Assembly: GCA_963817615.1 (NCBI GenBank)
Contig: CAWFPH010000002.1
Span: 1,736,001 to 1,800,000, forward strand
DNA from: FEN-1219 sp963817615
Lineage (GTDB): Bacteria; Pseudomonadota; Gammaproteobacteria; Steroidobacterales; Rariloculaceae
Direction of reading: 5' to 3'
DNA: 64,000 bases
Of this stretch, positions 26,640 to 35,544 are shown in pieces. The notes below the pieces were generated by a model that saw only the letters and a list, made by a program, of their open reading frames with translations, searched no databases and was not told the DNA's origin. Each line of letters begins with the position of its first letter. Position 1 is the stretch's first letter. The position numbers were made by a program, and so were the translations under genes.

Positions 26640-27020
26640 ATGAGTCTGAGTCACGCCGTCATCTGGACCGATCACCAATCGGCCCAGGTTCTCAGTTTCG
26701 ATGCCGAGCACGTCGAGGCGCAAAAGATCCGCGCTCGTGTCCATTACACGCGACAGCACGAGAGCGGCGTGCGCACCGAGCACGAGTTTTTCGGCAAAGT
26801 CTGTGGTGAGCTCGAAGGTGTCGACGAAGTGCTCGTCACGGGGTCGCACACGGCGATCGCGGACTTCCGCCACTACGTCGAGAAGCACAGCCCGCATACG
26901 GCTCCGCGCATCGTCGGCTATGAGGTGGTCGACCATCCGACCGATAATCAGCTCGTCGCCCTCGCGCGCCAGTACTTCCTCAAGCACGATCGGATGAAGG
27001 GAATCTCGCATCCGTTCTAG
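26640..27020 (+). CDS. Small eRF1-domain-like protein ('translational machinery protein')
   Basis: A 126-residue soluble protein. It starts MSLSHAVIWTDHQSAQVLSF and ends with 'RIVGYEVVDHPTDNQLVALARQYFLKHDRM'. This arrangement, 'W-x-D-H-x-x-A-x-V' at the start and 'VDHPTD-x-Q-L-V-A' at the end, is that of small proteobacterial proteins related to the first domain of release factor eRF1, often annotated as translational machinery proteins. A direct role in translation is not shown. The frame extends upstream to 26469, but AAGGAG close before the ATG at 26640 sets the start. It stands alone between a terminator and a convergent gene. Confidence 0.75.
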   Translation: MSLSHAVIWTDHQSAQVLSFDAEHVEAQKIRARVHYTRQHESGVRTEHEFFGKVCGELEGVDEVLVTGSHTAIADFRHYVEKHSPHTAPRIVGYEVVDHPTDNQLVALARQYFLKHDRMKGISHPF

Positions 27021-27275
27021 TCGGCGGCTCGAACGCGACCGTGGCGGCACGCCTCGCGCGTCACGAGTTGCGGCGGCTACGCGACCGGAGGCCTGGCTCG
27101 CAGCGCAGTGTCCTTTGGCGATCCATGGTCAGCCTCGAACCGGGAAGTAGTGGTCGATGAAGCTGCCCGCCCGCACGGCCAGCCCTTCGGGATAGACCTC
27201 GAACGGCAACGAATCGCCCCGCGCGTGTCCGCAACCCGGCGCGACACGGGCGGTCCCGTCGCCGCTATGCCGTGC

Positions 27276-27908
27276 TCAACCGAGTGCCGGAAACAGCCCC
27301 CTCGCTCCGCTGGCGATGAACTCGATCGCGATCGCCGCAAGGATGAGCCCCATGATCCGCGTGACGATGTTGATGCCCGTCGCGCTGATCCTCTCCGAGA
27401 TCAGCGGCGACAGGCGCAGCACGCCCCACAGCATCGCTCCCAGCGCGACGATCTCGGCCGCGATGACGGAGTAGTGTCCCAACCCCGTCGCTCTATGCGC
27501 ATCCAGTATCACGGTGCTGATCGCACCCGGGCCTGCAAGCAGGGGAATCGCCAACGGCACGACGGCGATCGACTCCTTGGCTTTCGACTCGCGGGCTTCG
27601 TCGTCCGTCTGCACGATCGGACTGACCTTCGCCTGCAGCATGGAGATCGCCACGAGCAGCAACAGAATGCCGCCTCCCACACGAAACGAATGAATAGAGA
27701 TACCGAATAGGCGCAGCACGCCCTCTCCGAGAAAAAGGGAGCCCATCAGAATCACGACCACCGTCACCGCGACCGTGTTCGCGACATTGCGTCTCGCGGC
27801 GGCGTCGGCACCGGCCGTCATTGCAACGAAAATCGGAATCGCGCCGACCGGATTCACGATGGCGATCATGCCGACGAGGATTTTCGTGTATTCGCTGTAA
27901 GGGAGCAT
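27276..27908 (-). CDS. MarC/YhgN-family integral membrane protein
   Basis: A 210-residue protein with six hydrophobic segments. The MarC signature is clear: 'VGMIAIVNPVGAIPIFVAMTAG' near the N-terminus and 'VVPLAIPLLAGPGAISTVI' in the middle, the two inverted-repeat N-P-x-G and G-P-G-A motifs. Some members export or import neutral amino acids, others have no known substrate. The usual name from multiple antibiotic resistance is historical. Start at ATG 27906-27908 by homology to normal MarC length; no strong ribosome site. It follows the DHA2 exporter stop by 11 bases on the same strand, so the two and the upstream dehydrogenase likely form one operon. Confidence 0.87.
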   Translation of the reverse strand: MLPYSEYTKILVGMIAIVNPVGAIPIFVAMTAGADAAARRNVANTVAVTVVVILMGSLFLGEGVLRLFGISIHSFRVGGGILLLLVAISMLQAKVSPIVQTDDEARESKAKESIAVVPLAIPLLAGPGAISTVILDAHRATGLGHYSVIAAEIVALGAMLWGVLRLSPLISERISATGINIVTRIMGLILAAIAIEFIASGARGLFPALG

Positions 27909-27919
27909 CGCGTGTGCGT

Positions 27920-29362
27920 CTAGCAGTCGACAACCGCGCGAGGCCGCACGCCGGGCGTGATCGTCAGCGCCGCGGTCACCGCGCTCAGGGTCGCGAGCGT
28001 TGCAGCGGCCCACATCGTGAGACGGTACGCCTCGGTCAGCGCGGCTGCATCCAGATTCGACGCGCGGCCGCCGACGGCGAGCCCGAGCGCGGCCACCGCG
28101 ATGAGACTGCCGGCGCGAGCGGCCGCGTTGTTGATCCCCGACGCGGTACCGCTCCTGTCCCGGGGCGCGGCGTTCAGCACGGCCGTCGTGAGCGGCGAGA
28201 CACACAGGGTCATGCCGATACCGACGCCCACGAGGCCCGGCAGCACGGCGGTCCAGTAGTAAGCGTGGCGGTCGGCCAGGCCGAGCGCCGCATAGCCGAG
28301 CGCCGCCACCGCGGAGCCTGCGATGAGCGGCAGCCGTGCCCCGACCTTATCGACGAGTCCGCCGGACCAGCGCGAGCCGAGCCCCATGATCACGGGGAAC
28401 GGCAGGAACGCCGCGCCGGCGGCGAACGCGCTGTAGCCGTGGGCCTCGATCAATAGGAACGGCAGCAAGAACAGCGCACCGCCGAGTGCCGCGTACAGCA
28501 GCACCGTGAGCACGTTCGCGCCGCTGAATTCGCGGCTCTGGAACAGCGCGAGCGGCATCATCGGCGCGCGGGCCCGCGCCTCGGCGCGCACGAACAGCGC
28601 GGCGAATGGGACGGCCGCCGCGATCGCGATTGCGCCGCGCAACGCGACACCGCCGCCGAGTGCGATCAGCCCGTAGGACAAGGCCGCGAGCGACAGGACC
28701 GCGAGCGCAGATCCGCGCTTATCGAGCGGAGGACTCGCGGGGCTGCCGCCGTCGCGCGGCAATTGCAGCGCAAGCACCAGAGCCGCGATTCCCACGGGCA
28801 GGTTGACGAAGAAGATCGACCGCCAGCCGAGCGCATCGACGAGCCAGCCGCCGAGCGGCGGTCCCAGCGCGGTCGTCAACGCGCCGGCCGCGGCCCAGGT
28901 ACCGATAGCAGGGCCGCGCGCGGCGCCGCCGTAGGCCGCGCCGACGATTGCGAGACTTGCAGGGGTGAGCAGCGCGGCGCCGATACCTTGGACCGCTCGA
29001 GCCACGATGAGCCAGAACGCGGACGGCGCCAGCCCGCAGGCGACCGACGCCGACGTGAAACCGAGCAGACCGATCACGAACACGCGGCGCCGGCCGAAGC
29101 GATCGCCGGCCGAGCCGCCGAGCAGCGTCAGGCTCGCGAGCGCGAGCAGATAGCCGTTGACGACCCATTGCATGGTCGCGAGCTGCGCGCCGAGGCCGGC
29201 TCGTATCGCGGGTAGCGCGACGTTGACGACCGAGCCATCGATGAAGCCCATGCTCGAGCCCAAGATCGTCGCGGGCAACACCCAGCGCCGGCTCCCGGGG
29301 GCCGGCGAAGCCGTGTAGTGGGCTGCGGGCGTCTCGCAGGGAAGGCGGTGCGGCCCGAGCAC
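27920..29362 (-). CDS. DHA2-family MFS drug exporter (EmrB/QacA-like, 14 helices)
   Basis: A 480-residue proton-driven exporter. Family motifs: 'LGSSMGFIDGSVVNVALPAI' in helix 1 (D-x-x-V-x-N-V-A-L-P), motif A GDRFGRRRVF between helices 2 and 3, 'RAVQGIGAALLTPASLAIV' in helix 4, and the antiporter motif C ALGPPLGGWLVDALGWRSIF. About fourteen hydrophobic stretches are visible. The open frame is much longer to the right, but that part overlaps the upstream dehydrogenase. GTG at 29360-29362, 14 bases after that gene's stop, is the most economical start. The substrate could be dyes, disinfectants or fatty-acid-like compounds. Confidence 0.83.
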   Translation of the reverse strand: MLGPHRLPCETPAAHYTASPAPGSRRWVLPATILGSSMGFIDGSVVNVALPAIRAGLGAQLATMQWVVNGYLLALASLTLLGGSAGDRFGRRRVFVIGLLGFTSASVACGLAPSAFWLIVARAVQGIGAALLTPASLAIVGAAYGGAARGPAIGTWAAAGALTTALGPPLGGWLVDALGWRSIFFVNLPVGIAALVLALQLPRDGGSPASPPLDKRGSALAVLSLAALSYGLIALGGGVALRGAIAIAAAVPFAALFVRAEARARAPMMPLALFQSREFSGANVLTVLLYAALGGALFLLPFLLIEAHGYSAFAAGAAFLPFPVIMGLGSRWSGGLVDKVGARLPLIAGSAVAALGYAALGLADRHAYYWTAVLPGLVGVGIGMTLCVSPLTTAVLNAAPRDRSGTASGINNAAARAGSLIAVAALGLAVGGRASNLDAAALTEAYRLTMWAAATLATLSAVTAALTITPGVRPRAVVDC

Positions 29363-29375
29363 TCGCGAAGATCTT

Positions 29376-30224
29376 CTACGAGCGTGCGGCCGGCGTCTTG
29401 AGCGCCTCGAGCACGGCGTCGGTGCTCGGCCTGGGTTGATCTTTGAATGGGGACAGGCGCTGATAAATGTCGCGGGCGGCGTCGTGGAAGCCTCGCGGCA
29501 TGTTCGCGTGTGCGAACGTCGACGCGATCTCCTCCATCTCGCCCACCCAGCGCCAGGCACGGTCGGTGATGCGCGCGACTCTGGCCGCGGCATTCTTGTC
29601 GAGTCCCGAGCCGTCATCCGCCCAGCGGCGCAGCAGACTGTCGTGCACGCCCAGATTCTCGGCCGTGCCGAGCACGCCCGCAATCAGGGCAGTGAGTCCC
29701 TTGGTATAGGCCCCGTAACACATCTTCAACGCCGACGCGTCGCCCGCGCGGTCGCCGAGAATTTCCGTCTGCACCGGGCCGTTGGTGAAGCAGCTCGAGA
29801 TGGTGCTCGAATGACTTCCCGACAAGCACAACCAAGTGGTCTTGGGCTGCCAAGCCGGCGGCCCGATGATGCCGCCGTCGACGAACTCGATGCCGTTCTG
29901 CTCCAGGCGGTGACCGATTTGCTGCGCGCGTTGCGGGGAGATGGCGTTGAGGTCGGCAAACGTTCCTTTGAATTTTTGCGCAATGACTTGCTCCGCCACT
30001 TCCTCCGCTGCGCTCGGCGGTACGACGCTGAGAATGATCGGACACTGCCTGCAGAGCTCTTGCATCGAACCCACGTCGATCAAGTGATTGTCTGCCGCGC
30101 GTTTGCGCGTCTGCTCGCTGCGCCCGTCCGATGCCCAATAGACATGGTGGCCGTTGTGAATGGCTGACGCGGCAATCGATACGCCCATGTTGCCGGGATT
30201 GATCACACCGATCGATTCGCTCAT
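29376..30224 (-). CDS. NAD(P)-dependent oxidoreductase, 6-phosphogluconate dehydrogenase-like with DUF1932
   Basis: A 282-residue protein of the beta-hydroxyacid dehydrogenase group. Rossmann domain: MSESIGVINPGNMGVSIAAS (G-x-x-x-M-G type), with the substrate-binding 'FADLNAISPQRAQQIG' and 'FVDGGIIGPPAW' (GG-I-x-G). The all-helical second half begins 'ALKMCYGAYTKGLTALIAGVLG', the DUF1932 form that replaces the usual 6PGDH-like C-terminal domain and keeps the catalytic Lys (K in ALKMCY). Substrate unknown. The ATG at 30222-30224 is preceded by GGTGATG. It is the first gene of a likely operon with the exporter and MarC. Confidence 0.85.
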   Translation of the reverse strand: MSESIGVINPGNMGVSIAASAIHNGHHVYWASDGRSEQTRKRAADNHLIDVGSMQELCRQCPIILSVVPPSAAEEVAEQVIAQKFKGTFADLNAISPQRAQQIGHRLEQNGIEFVDGGIIGPPAWQPKTTWLCLSGSHSSTISSCFTNGPVQTEILGDRAGDASALKMCYGAYTKGLTALIAGVLGTAENLGVHDSLLRRWADDGSGLDKNAAARVARITDRAWRWVGEMEEIASTFAHANMPRGFHDAARDIYQRLSPFKDQPRPSTDAVLEALKTPAARS

Positions 30225-30577
30225 GGCATCACCGCTCTGATTGGGTTCGAGGAGCCGGGCAGACGAACCGTAACACGAGCGGATGTGCCTGCGGCAGGCG
30301 CTCGGCCGGTGGGATCGCGTGCGCCATGCGGTCGCCGCTCGATCGCGTTCGGCCGGATGCCCTTCGGCGCGGCGGCCTCGCGCGACGCCCGCCGCGTGAG
30401 AGCCGAATTGCAAATTTTGGAAACGGCTGCGCGTCCGGGAGACCGGCCACGCCCGGCGATCCTCGTGGCACGGCGCTTGCATCGCCGAGGCCGGGATCGC
30501 TCGAGGCCGCCTCCGTAGAACATGACTAGCGTAGCTCACTCCGCTGCTGCCGCGCGGCAGCGCGCCGGTGCACGGAC
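30225..30577. other. 353-base divergent intergenic region
   Basis: No supported gene. It separates the leftward dehydrogenase/exporter operon from the rightward deacetylase/sulfotransferase operon, so it should contain two promoters. A locally AT-rich patch near 30405-30425 (TTGCAAATTTTGG) is the best promoter candidate. Short frames here are Arg/Pro-rich shadows. Confidence 0.5.
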
Positions 30578-31414
30578 GTGTTGACCTCGAGCTGGAAGCG
30601 GGTGAGCCGCAGGCTGCAGCGCCTGCGCTGCGAGCGGCTCTGCGCGACCGAGGGCAATCCGCTCGCCTCGCGGCCCGGATTGATCGTGACCACTTTTTAC
30701 GACGTCGAGGGCGACTACGCCCGCGCCGGCCAGACGGCGAACGAGATCGGCGCGATCGGCCGGATCCTCGAAATTGAGAAGCGCCACGGCATCCGTTCGA
30801 CGTACAACGTCGTCGCGCGTTTCGCGAGCGACGCGCCCGAGGTCGTTGCCGCCGTGCGGGGCGCCGGCCACGAGATCGCGAGCCACTCCTACGACCATTC
30901 GATCCTTTCGCGGCTGAGCCCGGCGGCGCTCGCCGACAACGTGCGCTGCAGCCGGCGGACGTTTCGCGAGCTCGGGCTCGAGGTCGTGGGCCACCGCAGC
31001 CCGCAGTCCGATTGGAACGACCGTTTGCTCGACGCGCTGGTCGCGGACGGGTATGCCTGGAGCGCCGAGAACGGCCAGGAGCCTCATCCGTATCGCATCC
31101 GCCGCGCGCTTGGGCGCGAGCTTTGGCGCTTTCCGGTCGCGGACGACGATTGGTGGTACGAGTCCGACGGTCTCTCGCCCGCGGCCATGGTGCAGCGCTG
31201 GCGCGGCCGGATACTCGGCGCGCGCGGCAATCGCAAGCACGTCGCGCTCGGCTTCCACGCTTGGGTGGAGTCGCGGCCGGAGCGCCTCGCGGCGCTCGAC
31301 GAATTCTTCGGCTGGCTCGTGGAGCAGCACGGCGTGGAGGTCATGCCGTTCGGCGCCGTGCTGCGACTGCTCTCCGGCGCTGCGATGCAGCGGCCCGCGG
31401 CGGCTCATGGCTAG
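30578..31414 (+). CDS. Polysaccharide deacetylase (NodB homology, carbohydrate esterase 4)
   Basis: A 278-residue deacetylase that removes acetyl groups from amino sugars. Motif 1 is VTTFYDVEGD (catalytic Asp and metal Asp region), motif 2 is HEIASHSYDHS, with the H-x-x-x-H/D metal ligands. Motif 3 has the Arg in GHRSPQ, and the C-terminal motif is ALGFHAWVES with the catalytic His. No signal peptide, so cytoplasmic. Starts at GTG 30578. The stop overlaps the sulfotransferase start by eight bases and a glycosyltransferase follows, making a small module for a modified surface glycan, possibly de-acetylated and sulfated. Assignment by motif; the polymer is unknown. Confidence 0.82.
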   Translation: MLTSSWKRVSRRLQRLRCERLCATEGNPLASRPGLIVTTFYDVEGDYARAGQTANEIGAIGRILEIEKRHGIRSTYNVVARFASDAPEVVAAVRGAGHEIASHSYDHSILSRLSPAALADNVRCSRRTFRELGLEVVGHRSPQSDWNDRLLDALVADGYAWSAENGQEPHPYRIRRALGRELWRFPVADDDWWYESDGLSPAAMVQRWRGRILGARGNRKHVALGFHAWVESRPERLAALDEFFGWLVEQHGVEVMPFGAVLRLLSGAAMQRPAAAHG

Positions 31415-32339
31415 CGTGCCGCAAGCCTCCCCGAGCGCCGTGCCGCACGCATCGGGCGCGCGCGAGCCGCGCGTCGACTTCCTCGGCATCGGCGCGCAGA
31501 AGGCCGGCACGACGTGGCTGCACCGCATGCTCGGCGCCCATCCCGAGATCTTCATGGCGCAGGCCGAAGACAAGGATCTGCGGTTCTTCAACGCCGCGTA
31601 CGACCGCGGCTACGTGTGGTACGAGCGGCACTTCGAGGCGGGCGCGCGCGCGCGCCGGCGCGGTGAGTTCTCGACGAGCTACTTCTATAGCGGCGACGCG
31701 CCGGAGCGGGTCCGGCGCTACAACCCCGAAATCCGTCTCGTCTTGTCGCTGCGCGATCCCGTCAAGCGGCTGATCTCGCACCACAAGCACGAGATCCGCG
31801 TCGGCCGCGTCTCGGATCTATCGCTCGAGCACGGCATCGAGAACAACCCGAGCTACGTGGAGCAGTCTCTCTACCACGCGCAGCTTTGCCGGTGGCTCGC
31901 GCACTTTCCGGCATCGAGCCTGCACGTCGTGATCTTCGAGGAGCTGTTTCGCGATCCGGCGCGCGCGCTACGAGAGCTGTACGAGTTCGTGGGCGTGTCG
32001 CCCGATTTCACGCCGCCCGCGCTGCACGAGAAAGTGAACGAGGGGCGGATTCCGCGCCACCGTTTCGTCGAGGAAGGCGTGCGACTCTCGGCCTCGACGC
32101 TGCGGGCGGTCGGCGCGGGCTGGATGATCGACACGTTGAAGAGCGCCGGTGCGGATAAGTGGGTGAAGGAGGGCAACGCTCGCAGCGACGCCGACATCGC
32201 GGCGGACGCGAGGGTCGTCGCGCGCCTCGAGGCGTTGTTCGCGCAGGAGAACGAGAAGCTCGCGCGGCTGCTGAACCGCGATCTGTCGGTATGGGGCGGC
32301 TCTGCGCAGCCGCACGGTGGGCGCTCGTGCGACGACTGA
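31407..32339 (+). CDS. PAPS-dependent sulfotransferase
   Basis: A 310-residue cytoplasmic sulfotransferase. The 5'-phosphosulfate loop is GIGAQKAGTTWLHRMLGAHP (K-A-G-T-T-W) near residues 27-46, and the 3'-phosphate strand is LVLSLRDPVKRLISHHKHE (R-D-P and Ser). 'YVEQSLYHAQLCRWLAHFP' and 'EELFRDPARALRELYEFVGV' match heparan N-deacetylase/N-sulfotransferase-like bacterial enzymes. It would move sulfate from PAPS to a sugar. It starts at ATG 31407, overlapping the deacetylase stop by eight bases. The pairing of an N-deacetylase with a sulfotransferase copies in two polypeptides the chemistry of animal NDST enzymes, which is suggestive but unproven. Confidence 0.85.
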   Translation: MASVPQASPSAVPHASGAREPRVDFLGIGAQKAGTTWLHRMLGAHPEIFMAQAEDKDLRFFNAAYDRGYVWYERHFEAGARARRRGEFSTSYFYSGDAPERVRRYNPEIRLVLSLRDPVKRLISHHKHEIRVGRVSDLSLEHGIENNPSYVEQSLYHAQLCRWLAHFPASSLHVVIFEELFRDPARALRELYEFVGVSPDFTPPALHEKVNEGRIPRHRFVEEGVRLSASTLRAVGAGWMIDTLKSAGADKWVKEGNARSDADIAADARVVARLEALFAQENEKLARLLNRDLSVWGGSAQPHGGRSCDD

Positions 32340-33586
32340 TCAAGATGCTGTTCATCCCGCGGGAGGAATTTCCGGCCGACCGGGTCAGGATCAACGTGCT
32401 GTTCGGCCGCGAGATGCTCGGGCGCGGGCACGAGATCGATCTCGTGATGCAGTCCGACGGGAGCGCTAAAGCAGGTCCGACACCGTGGTTTGGCAGAACG
32501 GTGTGGGTGGGCCGCACGGACACGGGCCAGGGGCTCGCGCATCGCTTTCGTCGGCAGTGGCTCGGGCTCGTGCACGACCTGCGTTCGATCTGGTGTGCGC
32601 GCCGCCGTTACGATGCGGTGATGGTGAGCGACAAGTTCTTGACGGCGTCCGTTGCCGCGCTGATTGCGCGTGCGCGCGGGCTCAAGTTCGTCTTTTGGCT
32701 CACCTTCCCGTATATCGAATCCGATCTGTCGAAGGCGCGCTCCGGCGTCGCGCGTTATCCGTTTCTCTCGAAGGTCCGTGCAACCGTGAATGCCCGGCTG
32801 CTGTACCGTTGGATCATGACGCGCGCGGACCACGTGTTCGTCCAGTCCGAGCGAATGAAACGCGAGGTCTGCACACACGGCGTCGACCCGGCCAAGGTCT
32901 CCTCGATACTCACGGGCTTCGACTTGAGCGGGATCAGTCCCGTGACCCGCGCGCCGCAGGCGAGGCGGCGAGGCGTGACGGTCGCTTATCTCGGCACGCT
33001 GAACGCGGAGCGGCGCCTCGAGGTGCTCGTCGACACGCTCGCGCTGCTGCGCGGCGGCGGGCTCGACGCGAAACTGCTGATCGTGGGTCACTCCGAGAAT
33101 CCGCGCGACCGGGCGCTGCTCGAGCAGCGTGCCGCAGAGCTCGGTGTCGCGCCTTACGTCGAGTTCACGGGCTTCTTGCCGCATGCGCAGGCGCTGGATC
33201 GGGTCGCGGACGCGGACGTCTGCATCTCGCCGATCGATCGCGGGCCCGTGTTCGACGTGGGCTCGCCCACCAAAATGATCGAATACATGGCGCTCGCGCT
33301 GCCGGTCGTTGCCAACGATCACCCCGAGCAGCGGCAGATACTGCGCGCGAGCCGCGCAGGCGTCTGCGTGCCGTGGTCGGCGCGCCACTATGCGCGCGCC
33401 GTGCGCTGGCTGATGTCGCTGCCGCCCGACGCACGGGCGGAGATGGGCGCGCGCGGCCGGCGCTGGGTGGAGGCCCACCGAACCTATGCGCGAATTGCCG
33501 ACGAGGTGGAGCGGATCTGCCTGGAGGTGATTGCGCGCCCGCGCGGCGAAGAGCGTGCGGTCGGCTCGCCGACGGGCGCCGACTAG
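32327..33586 (+). CDS. Glycosyltransferase family 4-type enzyme
   Basis: A 419-residue GT-B fold enzyme. The N-terminal half begins RRLIKMLFIPREEFPADRVRI, and the C-terminal half carries the nucleotide-sugar region 'VTVAYLGTLNAERRLEVLVDTL' and 'FTGFLPHAQALDRVADADVCISP...KMIEYMALALPVV' with the E-x-x-x-x-x-x-x-P/E-type retaining motif. It transfers a sugar from an activated donor to a surface polymer. Start: GTG at 32327 overlaps the sulfotransferase stop by 13 bases; ATG 32345 and ATG 32291 are in the same frame and cannot be excluded. Third gene of the deacetylase/sulfotransferase module. Confidence 0.8.
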   Translation: MRRLIKMLFIPREEFPADRVRINVLFGREMLGRGHEIDLVMQSDGSAKAGPTPWFGRTVWVGRTDTGQGLAHRFRRQWLGLVHDLRSIWCARRRYDAVMVSDKFLTASVAALIARARGLKFVFWLTFPYIESDLSKARSGVARYPFLSKVRATVNARLLYRWIMTRADHVFVQSERMKREVCTHGVDPAKVSSILTGFDLSGISPVTRAPQARRRGVTVAYLGTLNAERRLEVLVDTLALLRGGGLDAKLLIVGHSENPRDRALLEQRAAELGVAPYVEFTGFLPHAQALDRVADADVCISPIDRGPVFDVGSPTKMIEYMALALPVVANDHPEQRQILRASRAGVCVPWSARHYARAVRWLMSLPPDARAEMGARGRRWVEAHRTYARIADEVERICLEVIARPRGEERAVGSPTGAD

Positions 33587-33717
33587 GACGCCGGTTTCGG
33601 CGCATCGCGTCGATCGCGCGCTCGCCGGAGACGGCCCCGAGGCGCAATCCCGTTCGCGCAGCCGTGCGATATCGCGCAGCGTGCTCGATCGTGGCACGAT
33701 CCCTGCGGGGAGACGCC

Positions 33718-33906
33718 ATGAAAGTCATCGCGACGTATCCGACGCAAGTGGAAGCCGATGTCGATCGCCTCGCGCTCGAGGCGGCCGGAATCCCGAGCGT
33801 GGTCGTCGGCATCGGCACCGCAATGGATGGCGGAATTGCAGGCGTGCGGCTGCTTGTGACCGACGATCTCGCCGAGCAGGCAACCGCGGTGCTCGAGGGC
33901 CGCTAA
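33718..33906 (+). CDS. DUF2007 small signal-transduction-like protein
   Basis: A 62-residue protein with the DUF2007 pattern: MKVIATYPTQVEADVDRLAL at the start, 'AAGIPSVVVG' and 'VRLLVTDDLAEQATAVL' at the end. These are small alpha-beta ferredoxin-like domains, sometimes called putative signal transducing proteins, with no proven role. GGGGAGA five bases before the ATG at 33718 is a strong ribosome site. Much longer frames in the same reading frame upstream are a shadow of the glycosyltransferase gene. Confidence 0.82.
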   Translation: MKVIATYPTQVEADVDRLALEAAGIPSVVVGIGTAMDGGIAGVRLLVTDDLAEQATAVLEGR

Positions 33907-33968
33907 CGCGCGCAGCTCACCGCTCGAAGTCGTTCCGCGGGACTACAGCGGCTCGCGGCGCTGCCGCC

Positions 33969-34880
33969 TCACTTCAATTTTTTCGCGTGCGTCTCCCAGT
34001 TGGGATTCGTGCACAGTCCGCACTTGTCGCCGACGAACATCGCCGACGCCTTCTTGTTGCCCTTGAGCTGCCAATCGAGCCACGCGACCGCGACGTTCGC
34101 GAACTCGCCGCCGCCCGGATGGAAGTACGTGGCCGAGTGGCCCGCGTTGGCGCGCGAGCCGTAGAAGATCGGCACGTTGTCGATCGCATCGAAGTTCGCT
34201 TTCGACGTCGCCAGCATGAAATCCGGCTCGCCGCCATTGAGATACAACGTCGGCGTGTGGATCGTGGCGAGCGCGTCGGTGGTCGGAAAGCCGCCGCCGC
34301 CACCGCCGCCCGCAGCCGCGGGTTGCGCGCCGGAGTTGAACACGCCGATCGTGTCGACACGCGGATCGCCGGCCAGCGCGAGGGTCAGGAACCCGCCGCA
34401 CGACACGCCCATCACCGCGACGTGGTCCTTGTCGATCTTGCCGGCGAGCGGCGAGCCTTTGCGCATCGCTTCGGCTTGCGACCAATCGAGCGCTGCGCGC
34501 AGATCGTCGGCCGTTGCGCGCGGCGGCTTCGCGCCCTCGGGGGAGGCCGTGGTGACCACGAGGTAGCCGTGCGATGCGATGGTCCCGAGATAGCCGCCAA
34601 AGGACTTGCTGTCGAGCGCGCAGCCGCCGTTGCCCCAGACGACGACCGGCAGCTTGTCCTTCTTCGGGAACGCGTCGAGCGTCGCGGGACGATAGAGCGC
34701 GAGCCGCGGCGACCCTGCGATCGGCTCCATCACGGTCTGATACGAGCCCGGGATCGCCTTCGGGGCGCCTTCGAGCGGCAGCTGCCGCATGACCATTTCG
34801 CGGGTGATGCCGGGCGGCTGAGCGTGGACGGCGCAAGCGAGCATCATGGCCGCGCCGAATACAGCGAATGAGCGAGTCAT
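33969..34880 (-). CDS. Secreted alpha/beta hydrolase with Gly-rich insert
   Basis: A 303-residue protein with a signal peptide (SFAVFGAAMMLACAVHAQ). The alpha/beta-hydrolase core is readable: oxyanion region 'VVVWGNGGCALDSKSFGGYL', nucleophile elbow VMGVSCGG (Ser in G-x-S-x-G), an acid candidate in 'LNGGEPDFM' and the catalytic His in ANAGHSATYF. A run of eight Gly plus Ala residues (AAAGGGGGGGGF) sits between the elbow strand and the acid, an unusual flexible insert. The C-terminus has a C-x-x-C (CGLC). Substrate unknown; esterase or depolymerase activity is plausible. Transcribed alone, convergent with DUF2007. Confidence 0.75.
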   Translation of the reverse strand: MTRSFAVFGAAMMLACAVHAQPPGITREMVMRQLPLEGAPKAIPGSYQTVMEPIAGSPRLALYRPATLDAFPKKDKLPVVVWGNGGCALDSKSFGGYLGTIASHGYLVVTTASPEGAKPPRATADDLRAALDWSQAEAMRKGSPLAGKIDKDHVAVMGVSCGGFLTLALAGDPRVDTIGVFNSGAQPAAAGGGGGGGFPTTDALATIHTPTLYLNGGEPDFMLATSKANFDAIDNVPIFYGSRANAGHSATYFHPGGGEFANVAVAWLDWQLKGNKKASAMFVGDKCGLCTNPNWETHAKKLK

Positions 34881-35088
34881 GACAGGTCCCCCCTGGTCTC
34901 TCGGTTGTTTCCCGCGACATTAAGCGCTCGGTTCCCGAAAGGCCAGCGGCGTCGCGTTGCCGCGGCGCGCCTACGGGCGAATCGATCGCCTCGGCGCCGG
35001 CAAGCGGACAGGGGGTGCCCCACGCCTTCCGGCAGAGGCCGGCTCGCGCGCGACTCGAAGGACGCGATCCAGGCAAGCCAGAGCTCCT

Positions 35089-35544
35089 TCATATCGAGGC
35101 CAAATCCCCGAGTAGCAATGCCCGCTCGCCGGCGTCTTGCACCTTCGCGACGTGCGCGTTTGCCGCCTCGACGTGAACGCGCGCCTGCGCGGTGTTGCCA
35201 GCCAGAGATTCCGCCCGTGCCAACGCTTCGTGCGCATAGCCGATATAGAACGGCTCGAGACCGGCGCTGTATGCCAACGAAACTTCGGCGTATCTGCGCG
35301 CCTCCGTGGCGTTGCCGATGAGCGCTTGGATTCTCGAGGCCTGCCAGTAGCCAACCGAGAGGTTGCGATCGTCGCAGTCGCTGCGCTGCAGCCAGTGGTA
35401 GATGGAGGCTTGGTTCAGAGCGACCATGAGGCGGTCTTCTTCGGGGGTTCTGTTCTTTTTCTCGATCAGATCCCAAGCGCGATTGAAGCAATGCGCGGAG
35501 AAGTATTTGTGCGCAGCGGCAGCATCAATGTTCCCTGTGGTCAT
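35089..35544 (-). CDS. Helical-repeat (TPR-like) protein of unknown function
   Basis: A 151-residue all-helical protein. Three helix pairs with TPR-like spacing are visible: 'NIDAAAAHKYFSAHCFNRAWDLI', 'MVALNQASIYHWLQR...SVGYWQASRIQALIG' and 'AGLEPFYIGYAHEALARAESLAG'. I do not recognise a specific family. GGAGG eight bases before the ATG (35542-35544) fixes the start, inside the last codons of the upstream lspA homologue, which it overlaps by 20 bases. The overlap implies coupled translation and perhaps a joint function at the membrane, but this is inference. Confidence 0.6.
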   Translation of the reverse strand: MTTGNIDAAAAHKYFSAHCFNRAWDLIEKKNRTPEEDRLMVALNQASIYHWLQRSDCDDRNLSVGYWQASRIQALIGNATEARRYAEVSLAYSAGLEPFYIGYAHEALARAESLAGNTAQARVHVEAANAHVAKVQDAGERALLLGDLASI

